Origin: JBBIOU01 sp037443205
GTDB taxonomy: Bacteria > Bacteroidota > Bacteroidia > Flavobacteriales_D > UBA2798
Direction: 5' to 3'
DNA length: 64,000 nucleotides
Assembly (NCBI GenBank): GCA_037443205.1
Contig: JBBIOU010000002.1
Span: 1-64,000 of the forward strand
The notes beneath the pieces were generated by a model. That model searched no databases. It saw only the letters and a program-made list of their open reading frames with translations, and was not told where the DNA came from. Below are positions 26,131 through 35,404 of the stretch, piece by piece. Position 1 is the stretch's first letter. The number at the start of each line of letters is the position of its first letter. The translations under genes and the position numbers were made by a program.

Positions 26131-27876
26131 TTGTTGTACTTAAAATTAATACGCTTATTTAAAAAAACTTTTTTACAAGAGTTATTAATTTTATTTCTCT
26201 ACATTTTTATCATAAATAATTTTTTGGGAAACTCAACCGAAATTATTCGGGCTGACGGTGCCGGATATTACGATTATTTGAAAAGTATATTTTACCACAA
26301 AGATTTTATCAGATATAATAAACCCATAATTTCTAATCCTGAGTTATACCACAGAATTTCAAATGAACCTTTAACCGGCAGTTACATTGAAACGAACAAT
26401 TATATGGTTAATAAGTATCCTCCGGGCACAGCCCTGCTTATTGCACCTTTTTTTATGTATGGATATTTTACCGTAATACCCGAAAACAATTTTAATGACG
26501 GATACCAAAAAGAATTTCATAAACTTGTGTTTTATGCAGCGTTGTTCTATCTTTTTATCGCTTTAATCTATGCTAAAAAATTGCTCCGTCTGTTTAACAT
26601 CCATGAAATAAACATCTTTATTATTCAGGCAGCTGTAATTTTTACTACTTCTATTACTCATTATGCGCATGCCGAAGCATCATATAGTCATATTTATTCT
26701 TTTTTTGCAATTACTGCCTTTCTGTATTATTGTAAAAAATATTTTACTACCAATAAGTTAAACTACCTGGCAGGTGCAGCCATATTTTTAGGGTTAATTA
26801 TCTTAATCAGAAACATCAATGTATTAATTGTCTTTTTTACTCCTTTTTTAGCGGGCACTTTAAATAATTACTTGTCCGGCTTGCGTAACATATTTGTTAA
26901 ACCTAAAAATATTTGCATTGTATTTATCTGTTTTTCTCCTTTTGTGTTTATACAAATTCTTGCCTGGTATTTACAATCGGGGCAATGGATATTGTATTCT
27001 TACGGAAAGGAAGGATTTGATTTTACCAACCCGCATTTTACAGATATTTTATTTAGTTATCAAAAAGGCTTATTTATTTACCATCCGGTGTTATTACTTT
27101 CTTTTATCGGATTAACCCCCTTTTTTCGTCAAAAAAGATATTTTACTATTAGCATATGGCTGTTGTTTTTTGTTATGCTTACATATATCCTTTCAAGCTG
27201 GTGGATATGGACTTACGGCTGCAGTTTTGGGCAGCGTGTATATGTTGACTTCCTGATGGTATTTTTTATACCCATTGCAGTTAGTTTAAATGAGTTTACA
27301 TTTAGTAAATATTTTTTATCTGCATTGATGCTTATTTTTTCTTATATCAATGTGGTACAAACTTACCAGTACAAAGAATATATTTTACATTGGGAACAAA
27401 TGGATAAAGAAAAATACTGGAAAGTATTTTTAAAAACCCATCCAAAATATGCAGGACTGGTTTGGAGGGATAAAAACATTCCCTATCAACAGCTTTACAC
27501 ACACACTTACCATAACGAATACAACCTTACACCTTACAACACACATATACTGATGGATACTTTAATTACCGATAGCATATTGATAAATACATACAATGCC
27601 ATATTAGTTGGTTTTTATAACCCCATTGTCGAAGACGACAACAGCAAAATAACTTTAGAAATAAGGCAGGCAGGTAATAAGGATTTACTTTACTGGCATC
27701 AGGTGTATATCACCCATTTTGAAAATGAAGGATTTAACAAAATGCAAAAAGCATCCTATTTATTTAAACTTCAAAATATAGCTTTAAATACACCTCACCA
27801 AATAATTCTGTCAATAATGACTGATGAAAAAAATACGGTAATTAAAAATTTAAGTATAGATTATGTAAAAATTTAA
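26131..27876 (+). CDS. Polytopic membrane protein, GT-C glycosyltransferase-like
   Basis: 581 residues with about ten transmembrane helices and a ~150-residue C-terminal soluble domain. The first extracytoplasmic loop has an ADGAGYYDYL motif and a KYPPGTALL motif, and a later loop has FGQRVYVDF. Together these resemble bacterial GT-C/PMT-like lipid-linked-sugar transferases. Substrate unknown. No ATG is available before the conserved loop, so one of the TTG codons at 26131/26134 is the probable start. The gene lies seven bases after scoA and separates it from scoB. Confidence 0.75.
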   Translation: MLYLKLIRLFKKTFLQELLILFLYIFIINNFLGNSTEIIRADGAGYYDYLKSIFYHKDFIRYNKPIISNPELYHRISNEPLTGSYIETNNYMVNKYPPGTALLIAPFFMYGYFTVIPENNFNDGYQKEFHKLVFYAALFYLFIALIYAKKLLRLFNIHEINIFIIQAAVIFTTSITHYAHAEASYSHIYSFFAITAFLYYCKKYFTTNKLNYLAGAAIFLGLIILIRNINVLIVFFTPFLAGTLNNYLSGLRNIFVKPKNICIVFICFSPFVFIQILAWYLQSGQWILYSYGKEGFDFTNPHFTDILFSYQKGLFIYHPVLLLSFIGLTPFFRQKRYFTISIWLLFFVMLTYILSSWWIWTYGCSFGQRVYVDFLMVFFIPIAVSLNEFTFSKYFLSALMLIFSYINVVQTYQYKEYILHWEQMDKEKYWKVFLKTHPKYAGLVWRDKNIPYQQLYTHTYHNEYNLTPYNTHILMDTLITDSILINTYNAILVGFYNPIVEDDNSKITLEIRQAGNKDLLYWHQVYITHFENEGFNKMQKASYLFKLQNIALNTPHQIILSIMTDEKNTVIKNLSIDYVKI

Positions 27877-27883
27877 AAAGCAC

Positions 27884-27891
27884 TAACTTTA
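27884..27891 (+). promoter_or_regulatory. Possible internal promoter for scoB
   Basis: TAACTTTA, one base off TAnnTTTG, 18 bases upstream of the scoB ATG. It would let scoB be expressed independently of the inserted membrane-protein gene. Confidence 0.35.
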
Positions 27892-27909
27892 CAACAACTT
27901 TTTTCAGCT

Positions 27910-28569
27910 ATGGCATTAGATAAAAATCAAATTGCACAACGAATCGCAAAAGAAGTAAGAGACGGGTATTATGTAAACCTGGGAATAGGCATTCCTACTT
28001 TGGTCGCCAATTATATTCCTAAGGGCATCCATGTTGTTTTACAATCAGAAAACGGTTTGCTGGGCATTGGTCCATTTCCTTACGAAGGCGAAGAAGACCC
28101 CGACTTGATTAATGCCGGTAAACAAACGATCACCACTGTTCCCGGTTCGGCATTTTTTGATTCGGCTATGAGTTTTGGAATGATTAGAGCCGGAAAAGTA
28201 GATTTAACCATATTGGGAGCTATGGAGGTTAGCGAAAACGGTGATATTGCTAACTGGAAAATTCCCGGCAAAATGGTAAAAGGCATGGGAGGAGCCATGG
28301 ATTTGGTTGCTTCTGCAAAAAATATTATTGTTGCCATGCAGCATGTAAACCCTAAGGGCGAATCAAAACTCTTAAAAGCCTGTAAACTGCCCATTACCGG
28401 TTTGCGTTGTGTAAAAAAAATTGTTACCGAATTAGCTGTGCTCGATGTATTGCCCGAAGGAGGATTTAAACTATTGGAATTAGCACCGGGTGTTACCGTT
28501 GATGAAGTAAAAGCAAAAACCGAAGGAAAATTAATTGTTCCCGACAACATCAAAGAAATGAGCTTATAG
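27910..28569 (+). CDS. scoB: 3-oxoacid CoA-transferase subunit B
   Basis: A 219-residue beta subunit. The catalytic Glu lies in QSENGLLGIGP (about residue 47). The GIGIPTLVANYIP and GAMEVSENGDIANWKIPGK segments are highly conserved in the family. It partners with scoA, 1.8 kb upstream. The M20 peptidase gene follows 59 bases later. Confidence 0.93.
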   Translation: MALDKNQIAQRIAKEVRDGYYVNLGIGIPTLVANYIPKGIHVVLQSENGLLGIGPFPYEGEEDPDLINAGKQTITTVPGSAFFDSAMSFGMIRAGKVDLTILGAMEVSENGDIANWKIPGKMVKGMGGAMDLVASAKNIIVAMQHVNPKGESKLLKACKLPITGLRCVKKIVTELAVLDVLPEGGFKLLELAPGVTVDEVKAKTEGKLIVPDNIKEMSL

Positions 28570-28628
28570 CTATTGCGCTTTTTATTACACGATATTATTA
28601 CTACTATTGCACTAAATAAATAATTACC

Positions 28629-30005
28629 ATGAGTGCAATTAAAAGTTATATCGAAAAAAATCAAGACAGATTTTTAAATGAGCTTTGCGATTTATTGAAA
28701 ATTCCATCCGTTAGTGCCGACCCAAAATATAAACAAGATGTTTTAAACATGGCTCAGGCACTAAAAAATAAACTTATTGATGCAGGTGCTGATAATGTAG
28801 AAATATGCCCTACAGCCGGTTATCCCATTGTTTACGGAGAAAAAATTATTGATCCCAAACTGCCAACCATCTTAATTTATGGCCATTATGATGTTCAACC
28901 GGCCGACCCCTTTGAACTATGGACTTCGCCTCCGTTTGAACCGGTTATCAAAAACAATAAAATATATGCACGGGGTGCCTGCGATGACAAAGGACAAATG
29001 TATATGCATGTTAAAGCATTTGAAACCATGATGAATACCAATAGCCTGGCCTGTAATATAAAATTTATGATTGAAGGCGAAGAAGAAGTAGGTTCTGACA
29101 ATCTGGCTCCCTTTATAAAAAACAACAAAGAAAAATTAAAAGCAGATATTATTCTGATTTCCGATACAGCCATGATTGCAAACGACATACCCTCAATAGA
29201 TACAGGATTGCGCGGATTAAGTTATCTCGAAGTTGAAGTTACCGGCCCTAATCGCGACCTGCACTCGGGAGTATATGGCGGTGCCGTTGCCAATCCCATA
29301 AACATACTGGCTAAAATGATTGCATCGTTGCATGATGAAAATAATCGAATTACCATACCCGGTTTTTATGATGATGTAATTGAACTTAGCCCGGCCGAAA
29401 GAAATGAACTTAATAAAGCGCCCTTTGATATGGAAGCATACAAAAATGACCTGGAAATAAATGATATTTGGGGAGAAAAAGGATACACCACCATCGAACG
29501 AACAGGTATCAGACCAACCTTGGATGTAAATGGTATTTGGGGAGGTTATATTGGCGAAGGTGCAAAAACCGTTTTACCGTCAAAAGCTTTTGCAAAAATT
29601 TCAATGCGTTTAGTACCAAATCAAAATACCAATAAAATAACCCAACTGTTTAAAAAACATTTTGAAAGCATTGCGCCTAAATCAGTCAAAGTAACCGTAA
29701 AACCTCATCACGGTGGCAATCCTGTAGTTATTTCTACAAAGTCTGTCGCTTTTCAGGCGGCCGAAAAAGCTTTAACCGAATCTTTCGGTAAAAAACCTGT
29801 TTATACCCGAGGCGGTGGTAGCATCCCTATTGTTTCACTATTTAAAACAGAATTAGGTCTTGATTCTATTTTGATGGGCTTTGGTTTAGATACCGATGCC
29901 ATACATTCGCCAAACGAACATTACGGTGTGTTTAATTATTTAAAAGGCATAGAAACCATCCCCTTATTCCATAAATATTTTGCCGAATTAAATGCTCAAC
30001 ACTAA
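28629..30005 (+). CDS. M20-family metallopeptidase (dipeptidase)
   Basis: 458 residues, the full length for M20 dipeptidases. Zinc-ligand motifs are visible: YGHYDVQPAD (His and neighbouring catalytic Asp), ARGACDDKGQ (bridging Asp), EGEEEVGS (catalytic Glu and ligand Glu), ISDTAM and a late His in DAIHSPNEHYG. The lid/dimerisation domain starts near GLRGLSYLEVEVTG with the conserved RDLHSGVYGG. Likely cytosolic hydrolysis of dipeptides. The end overlaps the next gene by 14 bases. Confidence 0.92.
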   Translation: MSAIKSYIEKNQDRFLNELCDLLKIPSVSADPKYKQDVLNMAQALKNKLIDAGADNVEICPTAGYPIVYGEKIIDPKLPTILIYGHYDVQPADPFELWTSPPFEPVIKNNKIYARGACDDKGQMYMHVKAFETMMNTNSLACNIKFMIEGEEEVGSDNLAPFIKNNKEKLKADIILISDTAMIANDIPSIDTGLRGLSYLEVEVTGPNRDLHSGVYGGAVANPINILAKMIASLHDENNRITIPGFYDDVIELSPAERNELNKAPFDMEAYKNDLEINDIWGEKGYTTIERTGIRPTLDVNGIWGGYIGEGAKTVLPSKAFAKISMRLVPNQNTNKITQLFKKHFESIAPKSVKVTVKPHHGGNPVVISTKSVAFQAAEKALTESFGKKPVYTRGGGSIPIVSLFKTELGLDSILMGFGLDTDAIHSPNEHYGVFNYLKGIETIPLFHKYFAELNAQH

Positions 30006-30474
30006 TCTTGTATTCTTTTTACTGTTAATTACTTTTCTTGCTTCGGGTTGTATTACTTATAATGAAGTAGAAATGCATCAAATTAACAGCGTTCGTGTAA
30101 ATGAATTTGGCAAAGGAAATATGGTTTTTGTTTTCAACGTAAAACTCGAAAATCCTAACAAGTATAATATAAAAGTAAAAAGTGCCGACCTGAAACTGTA
30201 TATCGGCTCTGCAGATGCAGGTAATGCTTTGTTGATGGATAAACTGGTACTTAGAAAAAAAAGCCTGAATGATTATGACCTGCGCATAGAAACAAATACC
30301 AAACAAATTACCAAAGCCTTAGCCGGCTCAGCTCTCAATATTTTAATAAACAAAAATGTGCCCGTGAAGGTAAAAGGCTATATAAAAGCTAAAGTATTTA
30401 TTTTCGGGAAAAAATTTCCGGTTGAGTTTAAAGAAAATGTTGATATAAAAGATTTGCCCCGTATTGGTCATTAA
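29992..30474 (+). CDS. LEA type 2-like lipoprotein
   Basis: 160 residues. Lipoprotein signal peptide with the lipobox LASGC (Cys about 20), then a single beta-sandwich domain (VFNVKLENPNKYNIKVKSADL) typical of LEA14/WHy-type proteins. Probably anchored in an envelope membrane; function unknown. Its start lies inside the M20 gene (14-base overlap), so translation is coupled. Confidence 0.82.
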   Translation: MLNTNLVFFLLLITFLASGCITYNEVEMHQINSVRVNEFGKGNMVFVFNVKLENPNKYNIKVKSADLKLYIGSADAGNALLMDKLVLRKKSLNDYDLRIETNTKQITKALAGSALNILINKNVPVKVKGYIKAKVFIFGKKFPVEFKENVDIKDLPRIGH

Positions 30475-30555
30475 TCTGCATAATGTACAATGAATCAAAT
30501 ATCCAAACGAGTTATTCTGATATATATTTGTGCATACCCATACATTAAGCATTTG

Positions 30556-30627
30556 TAGCCTCGACAGGAATCGAACCTGTATCTGGAGTTTAGGAAACTC
30601 TTATTCTATCCATTGAACTACGAGGCC
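30556..30627 (-). tRNA. tRNA-Arg (anticodon CCT)
   Basis: The minus strand folds as a cloverleaf. The acceptor is GGCCTCG (30621-30627) with CGAGGCT, the last pair being G-U. A D-arm follows; the anticodon loop is TTCCTAA with anticodon CCT. The T-arm has a TTCGATT loop. The discriminator is A, and CCA is not encoded. A perfect TATATTTGC promoter box lies at 30636-30644. The 27-43 pair is A-C, a minor flaw. Confidence 0.93.
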
Positions 30628-30635
30628 TTTTTCAT

Positions 30636-30644
30636 GCAAATATA
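30636..30644 (-). promoter_or_regulatory. Promoter box of the tRNA-Arg gene
   Basis: On the minus strand TATATTTGC, an exact -7 match, nine bases upstream of the mature tRNA 5' end. The spacing suits direct transcription of this single tRNA. Confidence 0.6.
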
Positions 30645-30785
30645 GAGTAAAGCCCTCTATTCTGTAGAAAATTTTTACTGCTTCTCTTCAACCGTAAATC
30701 TGACAATATAACAAAGCCGATTTACTCAATGACCTGCTTAAAGCGGGGTAAATTATATTTTCGTAAAAATACGATTTGTTGACGC

Positions 30786-31541
30786 TTAGATGTCAGTGTA
30801 ATTCCCTAAAGAAAGAGTCCAATCGTAATAGGAAAAAGACAGAGAAGGTTTTGCATCCTGCGGTATGATACCAAAGTCTTTTAAAATTTTCAGCACTCCT
30901 TTTTTTCCGCCAAAATCGGCCCTAAACCAACTGCACAACGAAGTTACTTCTGCTTTGTTATCTTTATAAACAGTAGTTTCTTTTAAATATATTTCGGCAG
31001 CTTTTTGCAATTGCTCATTGCACCGACTTCCATCCAAAACAGGAATACGCGGACAACTCTTGGCACCACAATTTAAAGTAAAATGTACCCGCCAATCTAC
31101 CTTACTCACTCTGAAAGTTTTTTCGATTTTACTTTTTTTAATTTTATTGAGATATCCCCACGATAATTTGTTTTTTGAGCGTCTGATAATACCATGCTCT
31201 ATCATATCTAAACTTAGCAACTTTCCTCCCAGCAAAATTTGTTTGCTCTTAAAAAAAGTTCCGCGATTATTAAACTTTTCAGGGTTTTTACTTAAAATGT
31301 ATTGTACAAAACCATTGTATATATTTATCCAAAATGCTTTTCGTTTATCATCATTGTTCAGTTCGGCAGCTAAGCTTGTTAAATTAATTTTAGCAATGCT
31401 GTCAACCAAATTATCAACCGGTTTATTTTCTTTCAATCCCGATAAAAACCGCATGGATAAATTAACATATCCGCTTGGTTGTGTAAATGAATGGCCATTA
31501 AAAATTATTATAAAAAAGAGTGTAAAAAAAATTTTTGTCAT
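30786..31541 (-). CDS. DUF547-domain exported protein
   Basis: About 251 residues. The ATG at 31541 opens a clear signal peptide; the frame continues three codons upstream only to a TTG. DUF547 hallmarks are KRKAFWINIYNGFVQYIL (about 60-77) and HFTLNCGAKSCPRIPVL (about 150-166) with its two Cys. The family is widespread in bacteria and plants and its biochemical function is not known. Probably periplasmic. A promoter lies at 31606-31633. Confidence 0.88.
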   Translation of the reverse strand: MTKIFFTLFFIIIFNGHSFTQPSGYVNLSMRFLSGLKENKPVDNLVDSIAKINLTSLAAELNNDDKRKAFWINIYNGFVQYILSKNPEKFNNRGTFFKSKQILLGGKLLSLDMIEHGIIRRSKNKLSWGYLNKIKKSKIEKTFRVSKVDWRVHFTLNCGAKSCPRIPVLDGSRCNEQLQKAAEIYLKETTVYKDNKAEVTSLCSWFRADFGGKKGVLKILKDFGIIPQDAKPSLSFSYYDWTLSLGNYTDI

Positions 31542-31605
31542 ATCTATCAAATATTTGTAATAAGAATATGCGTTTTACGGAATTTGTTAATAAAAAACCT
31601 AATTA

Positions 31606-31633
31606 CAAATATACAATTTAAAAGGCTTCTCCA
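31606..31633 (-). promoter_or_regulatory. Promoter for the DUF547 gene
   Basis: On the minus strand TTG (31631-31633), a 17-base spacer and TATATTTG (31606-31613). It overlaps the last codons of the upstream beta-barrel gene, giving the DUF547 gene its own start. Confidence 0.5.
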
Positions 31634-32706
31634 ACCGTAAAATAAAATCCTGTTGAATTTTTACCTACACCAAAATCAAGTCGCAGATTTATTTTATCAT
31701 TTTTATTAAGCGCAAAGCGCAAGCCCGCACCTCCATTCAGGTAAGTATATTTAATTTGCATACTGCTGATGGTTGGGCTTACCCACGATACACCGGTAAA
31801 TATTACAGCCCCCAATCGTTTATAAAAAGTGTGGCGATATTCACTTTGAATCATAACAAGATTATTGTCGCGAAATCGTCCTTCGTAATATCCGCGCATT
31901 TTTTTTGTGCCTCCTACCATGGCCAAATGTGTAAATGGTGCTGTACCGGTAATATTAACGGCATACAAGTTAAATGCAAACACATTTTGTTTACCCGAAG
32001 GCAAGTAATAAGACGCATCCAAAGTAAAACGGTTATAATCAAAACTACTTCCGGTAAACTTCTTTTCAGTATAATAAAAAAACTCGGCTAATAGTCCTTT
32101 TCGGGGATAAAAAACATGGTCGCGGCTATCATAATTTATTACAGGGCCAATGCCGGATACTGTTCCGCCATCACTTCCGGCAATGGTTTTAGCAATTAAC
32201 TCTCCGCTAACATCCAATGGTCGGATGCTGAGTTTATCATAAGCGTATTTTATACCCGCTAAAAAATTCTTACCCCATTTTTTTAATGCACTTAATCTTA
32301 TCCTGGCAAACTCTGCTTCATACATTTCTTTACTACCTGCCTGATTAAAATTACCTATACCATAGTAATAATAATTGTAAAGATAATAACCTAACTCACC
32401 GTATATACTGTATGTAAAATTACGGGGATAAAACTGAAAAGGTAAATATGCCAGAATTTGATTAAGCTGGGTATAGGCCATACCTATATTTACCGAAGAT
32501 TTACGGGCGCCCAATGTGTCGGTTTTAAAATTAAATGAACTTACCCCTGCCACTCCACCGCCCCATTTACTCTCAGGGCTGTAAAAAATTACCGGCAAGG
32601 CTTTAAAACTTATTTTTTTGGGTGCACGTAAGCTATCCTGTGCCAATAGATTTTTATTGCAGAACATGATAAATATGGTGTAGAAAAATATTTTTTTAAA
32701 ATACAC
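31618..32706 (-). CDS. BamA/TamA-family outer-membrane beta-barrel protein
   Basis: 362 residues with a GTG start and a signal peptide ending near LLAQ. Without POTRA domains, it consists of a surface-antigen (D15-like) 16-strand barrel: alternating aromatic strands, GPVINYDSRDHVFYPRKG (about 195-212), and an AMVGGTKKMRGYYEGRF stretch (about 270-286) containing the conserved RGY-type motif of loop 6. It ends in Phe, as BAM substrates do. POTRA-less relatives exist in many Bacteroidota; function unknown. Confidence 0.85.
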   Translation of the reverse strand: MYFKKIFFYTIFIMFCNKNLLAQDSLRAPKKISFKALPVIFYSPESKWGGGVAGVSSFNFKTDTLGARKSSVNIGMAYTQLNQILAYLPFQFYPRNFTYSIYGELGYYLYNYYYYGIGNFNQAGSKEMYEAEFARIRLSALKKWGKNFLAGIKYAYDKLSIRPLDVSGELIAKTIAGSDGGTVSGIGPVINYDSRDHVFYPRKGLLAEFFYYTEKKFTGSSFDYNRFTLDASYYLPSGKQNVFAFNLYAVNITGTAPFTHLAMVGGTKKMRGYYEGRFRDNNLVMIQSEYRHTFYKRLGAVIFTGVSWVSPTISSMQIKYTYLNGGAGLRFALNKNDKINLRLDFGVGKNSTGFYFTVGEAF

Positions 32707-32739
32707 TTATTTAAATAATATAAAATTATTAAGAATATA

Positions 32740-32747
32740 CAAAAATA
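32740..32747 (-). promoter_or_regulatory. Promoter box for the beta-barrel gene
   Basis: On the minus strand TATTTTTG, an exact TAnnTTTG match, about 34 bases upstream of the GTG start and inside the 62-base divergent gap shared with the glycosyltransferase gene. Confidence 0.45.
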
Positions 32748-32768
32748 TTGTATTTTAGTTTGCGTTTT

Positions 32769-33491
32769 ATGATTAAAAATACACAAAGCCAAAATTTGAA
32801 TCCCGAAATAAGCATCATTATACCTACATTTAATGAAGAATCTAATATTGTTGATTGTTTAATACATTTAAAATCCAAGTCTTTATTCATCAAAGAAATT
32901 ATAGTTGCTGACGGGGGCAGCCTGGATAAAACAACCGAACTTGCCCAACAACACGGTGCAAAGGTTATAAACTGCAAAATATGTTCTCGTGCAGCACAAA
33001 TGAATATGGCTGCAGAGTTATCTACAGGCAATATCTTATACTTTGTACATGCCGACACTAAACCTCCTCTAAGTTTTCCGGATGATATCGTTCATGCACT
33101 TAAAATGGGCTATAAGCTTGGCGGTTACCGTCAAAAATTTGATAAAAATACATTTACATTAAAATACAATGCATTTTTTTCGAGGTTTAATTTTCTTTTT
33201 TGCAGAGGTGGCGACCAAAGTATATTTATTGACAAAAAATTATTTCAATCTTTAGGCGGATACAATACTGATTATGTGATTATGGAAGAATACGACCTTT
33301 TACGAAGAGCAAGAAAAAACCATAAATTTTATCTTTTTCCCAAGGCCACTTTGGTATCGTCAAGAAAATATAACAACAACACGATTTTTAGGGTAAATTG
33401 GGCAAATGCAAAAGCCATGATTATGTTTTATTACCGCATACAGCCCAAAAAAATTAAAGCCATGTATCAAAAATCTTTAAAGCCTTATTAA
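32769..33491 (+). CDS. Family 2 glycosyltransferase (TIGR04283-like)
   Basis: About 240 residues. GT-A fold with ISIIIPTFNEESNI at the N-terminus, ADGGSLDKT, a DxD-type HADTKPP (about residue 98) and GGDQSIFIDKKLFQSLGGY. This set matches the 'rSAM/selenodomain-associated transferase 2' group of GT2 enzymes. Acceptor unknown. I start at the ATG at 32769 rather than the TTG 21 bases upstream. Divergent from the barrel gene. Confidence 0.85.
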   Translation: MIKNTQSQNLNPEISIIIPTFNEESNIVDCLIHLKSKSLFIKEIIVADGGSLDKTTELAQQHGAKVINCKICSRAAQMNMAAELSTGNILYFVHADTKPPLSFPDDIVHALKMGYKLGGYRQKFDKNTFTLKYNAFFSRFNFLFCRGGDQSIFIDKKLFQSLGGYNTDYVIMEEYDLLRRARKNHKFYLFPKATLVSSRKYNNNTIFRVNWANAKAMIMFYYRIQPKKIKAMYQKSLKPY

Positions 33492-33505
33492 TTTGCTTGT
33501 TTTTA

Positions 33506-33513
33506 TACCTTTG
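33506..33513 (+). promoter_or_regulatory. -7 promoter box for lpxK
   Basis: TACCTTTG, an exact TAnnTTTG match, 14 bases before the lpxK ATG. Transcription would start about 33520, giving a very short leader. No -33 element at the right distance. Confidence 0.5.
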
Positions 33514-33527
33514 CGTTTCTATAAACC

Positions 33528-34619
33528 ATGAAGTTTTTCAGATATTGTTTGTTCCCTTTTTCTTTGCTGTTTTTACTGCTTAGCGAATGTCGTAATTTTT
33601 TGTATCAAGTAAAAATTTTAAAAAGCAGCCGCTTTAACATTCCGGTTATCAGCGTTGGTAATTTATCCCTGGGCGGAACAGGTAAAACACCCCACGTTGC
33701 TTATTTAATTGCACTTTTAAAAAATTCTTTTCATGTAAGCGTACTTAGCAGAGGCTACGGGCGTAAAAGCAAAGGTTTTATATTATTGGATAATCCGCTT
33801 AGCGCAAAAGTTCATGGCGATGAACCTATGATTTATAAAAAAAATAACAATGAAATACCGGTGGCTGTGTGCGAGCAACGAGTAAAAGGCATACTGCAGC
33901 TTTTAACCGAAAAACCCCTTACCGATGCCGTATTGTTAGATGATGCCTATCAGCATCGTCCTCTCAAACCCGGATTAAATATTTTATTGTGTGATTATCA
34001 TAACCCCTTTTTTTCCGACTTTATCGTTCCCGTTGGCAATCTCAGGGAACTTAGAAAAAACGCAAACCGTGCCGATTTGATTATTGTAAGTAAATGTCCC
34101 GAAAATTTAACACAAGAGGATAAAAATATTATTATCCATAAAATCAAAAAATACTCAATTGCTCCGGTATTTTTTTCAAGGATTGTATATGCAAATTTTT
34201 ATCCTGTATTTAACAGTGATGTACTTACTGATGTGACCGATAAAAAAATTATTCTCATCACTGCCATTGCTCACCCAACGCCTTTTTACAATCATTTAAA
34301 CACAAATAATCGTGTTATAAAACACTTTAAATTTTCCGACCATCATAACTTTAAAGAAAATGATATAAAACTAATCGCGCAAGAGTTCTCTAAAAACCCC
34401 GATGCAAAATTGATAACCACCGAAAAGGATGCCATGCGTTTTATAAGCCTGCCCGACAAACAAATTAATGAGTTAAAATCCTTGCCTTTTTATTATCAGA
34501 CTATTAATGTTACCTTTGATGAAAAACAACCTGAATTTGATAAATTAATATTAGATTATGTTACAGCAACTGCAAGAGACTACCGCCTTCATACATACGA
34601 AAACGAAAATTATTCCTGA
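33528..34619 (+). CDS. lpxK: Tetraacyldisaccharide 4'-kinase
   Basis: Phosphorylates the 4' position of the lipid A disaccharide precursor at the inner membrane. 363 residues with an N-terminal membrane-associated helix (about 8-25). The P-loop is GNLSLGGTGKTPH (about 44-56); SRGYGRKSKG, GDEP and LDDAYQHRPL (about 138-148) are conserved. It overlaps the next gene by 62 bases in a different frame, an unusually long overlap. Confidence 0.93.
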   Translation: MKFFRYCLFPFSLLFLLLSECRNFLYQVKILKSSRFNIPVISVGNLSLGGTGKTPHVAYLIALLKNSFHVSVLSRGYGRKSKGFILLDNPLSAKVHGDEPMIYKKNNNEIPVAVCEQRVKGILQLLTEKPLTDAVLLDDAYQHRPLKPGLNILLCDYHNPFFSDFIVPVGNLRELRKNANRADLIIVSKCPENLTQEDKNIIIHKIKKYSIAPVFFSRIVYANFYPVFNSDVLTDVTDKKIILITAIAHPTPFYNHLNTNNRVIKHFKFSDHHNFKENDIKLIAQEFSKNPDAKLITTEKDAMRFISLPDKQINELKSLPFYYQTINVTFDEKQPEFDKLILDYVTATARDYRLHTYENENYS

Positions 34620-35370
34620 AACAGGGATAATATTGGGCACAGGTTTGGGTGGACTGGCAAAAGAAATTGAAACTGAAACCGAATTAACATATAAAGATAT
34701 TCCTAACTTTCCGGTATCAACGGTTCAGGGGCACAGCGGCAAATTAATTTTTGGAAAATTAGCCGGTAAAAATGTAGTTGCCATGCAAGGGCGATTTCAT
34801 TATTACGAAGGTTATACCATGCAACAGGTGGTATTTCCGGTGCGTATTATGAAAATGCTGGGCATTAAACAACTTTTTTTATCCAATGCCGCAGGTGGCA
34901 TGAACCCTGCTTTCAGTATCGGTGAGATTATGCTCATTAACGACCACATCAATTTGTTTCCTTCAAATCCTTTAATTGGTAAAAACATAGATGAGTTAGG
35001 ACCGCGCTTTCCGGATATGAGTGAGCCATACTGCCGGAAATTATTATCGCTGGCAAAAAAAATTGCCGAAAAAAATAATATTCAAGTGGCCGAAGGAGTA
35101 TATGCCGGTTTAAGCGGTCCCACATTCGAAACTCCGGCTGAATATAAATATCTGCATTTTATTGGTGCGGATGCTGTTGGCATGAGCACCGTACCCGAAG
35201 TGATTGCAGCGCGACATATGAATATTCCCTGCTTTGCCGTTTCTATCATTACCGATTTAGGGGTACAAGGTAAAATAATTGAAACTACCCACGAAGAGGT
35301 ACAAAAAATTGCCGCTCAAAGTGAACCTAAAATGACATTAATTATAAAAGAACTACTCAAGGCTGTTTAA
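34558..35370 (+). CDS. punA: Purine nucleoside phosphorylase (trimeric type)
   Basis: 270 residues. Cleaves purine nucleosides with phosphate in salvage. Phosphate-binding IILGTGLGGLAKEIE (about 24-38), VQGHSGKLIFG, AAGGMNPAF and GVYAGLSGPTFETPAE (about 180-195) are diagnostic for the trimeric PNP family; the purine-binding VGMSTVPEVIAARH follows. The ATG at 34558 is needed for the normal N-terminal helix, so the 62-base overlap with lpxK appears real. Confidence 0.92.
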   Translation: MLQQLQETTAFIHTKTKIIPETGIILGTGLGGLAKEIETETELTYKDIPNFPVSTVQGHSGKLIFGKLAGKNVVAMQGRFHYYEGYTMQQVVFPVRIMKMLGIKQLFLSNAAGGMNPAFSIGEIMLINDHINLFPSNPLIGKNIDELGPRFPDMSEPYCRKLLSLAKKIAEKNNIQVAEGVYAGLSGPTFETPAEYKYLHFIGADAVGMSTVPEVIAARHMNIPCFAVSIITDLGVQGKIIETTHEEVQKIAAQSEPKMTLIIKELLKAV

Positions 35371-35404
35371 TCCAAAATTTTCATCCGCTATCGAATTTTT
35401 CGTA

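Noticed and set aside
28080..28664. A 194-codon open frame on the minus strand across scoB
   Set aside because: It is the antisense of a strongly conserved CoA-transferase subunit; the apparent protein is a low-complexity Ser/Pro/Phe mirror of the real gene.
30523..30530. TATATTTG promoter-like box on the plus strand beside the tRNA-Arg gene
   Set aside because: No plus-strand gene follows; in AT-rich intergenic DNA such an 8-mer is expected by chance.
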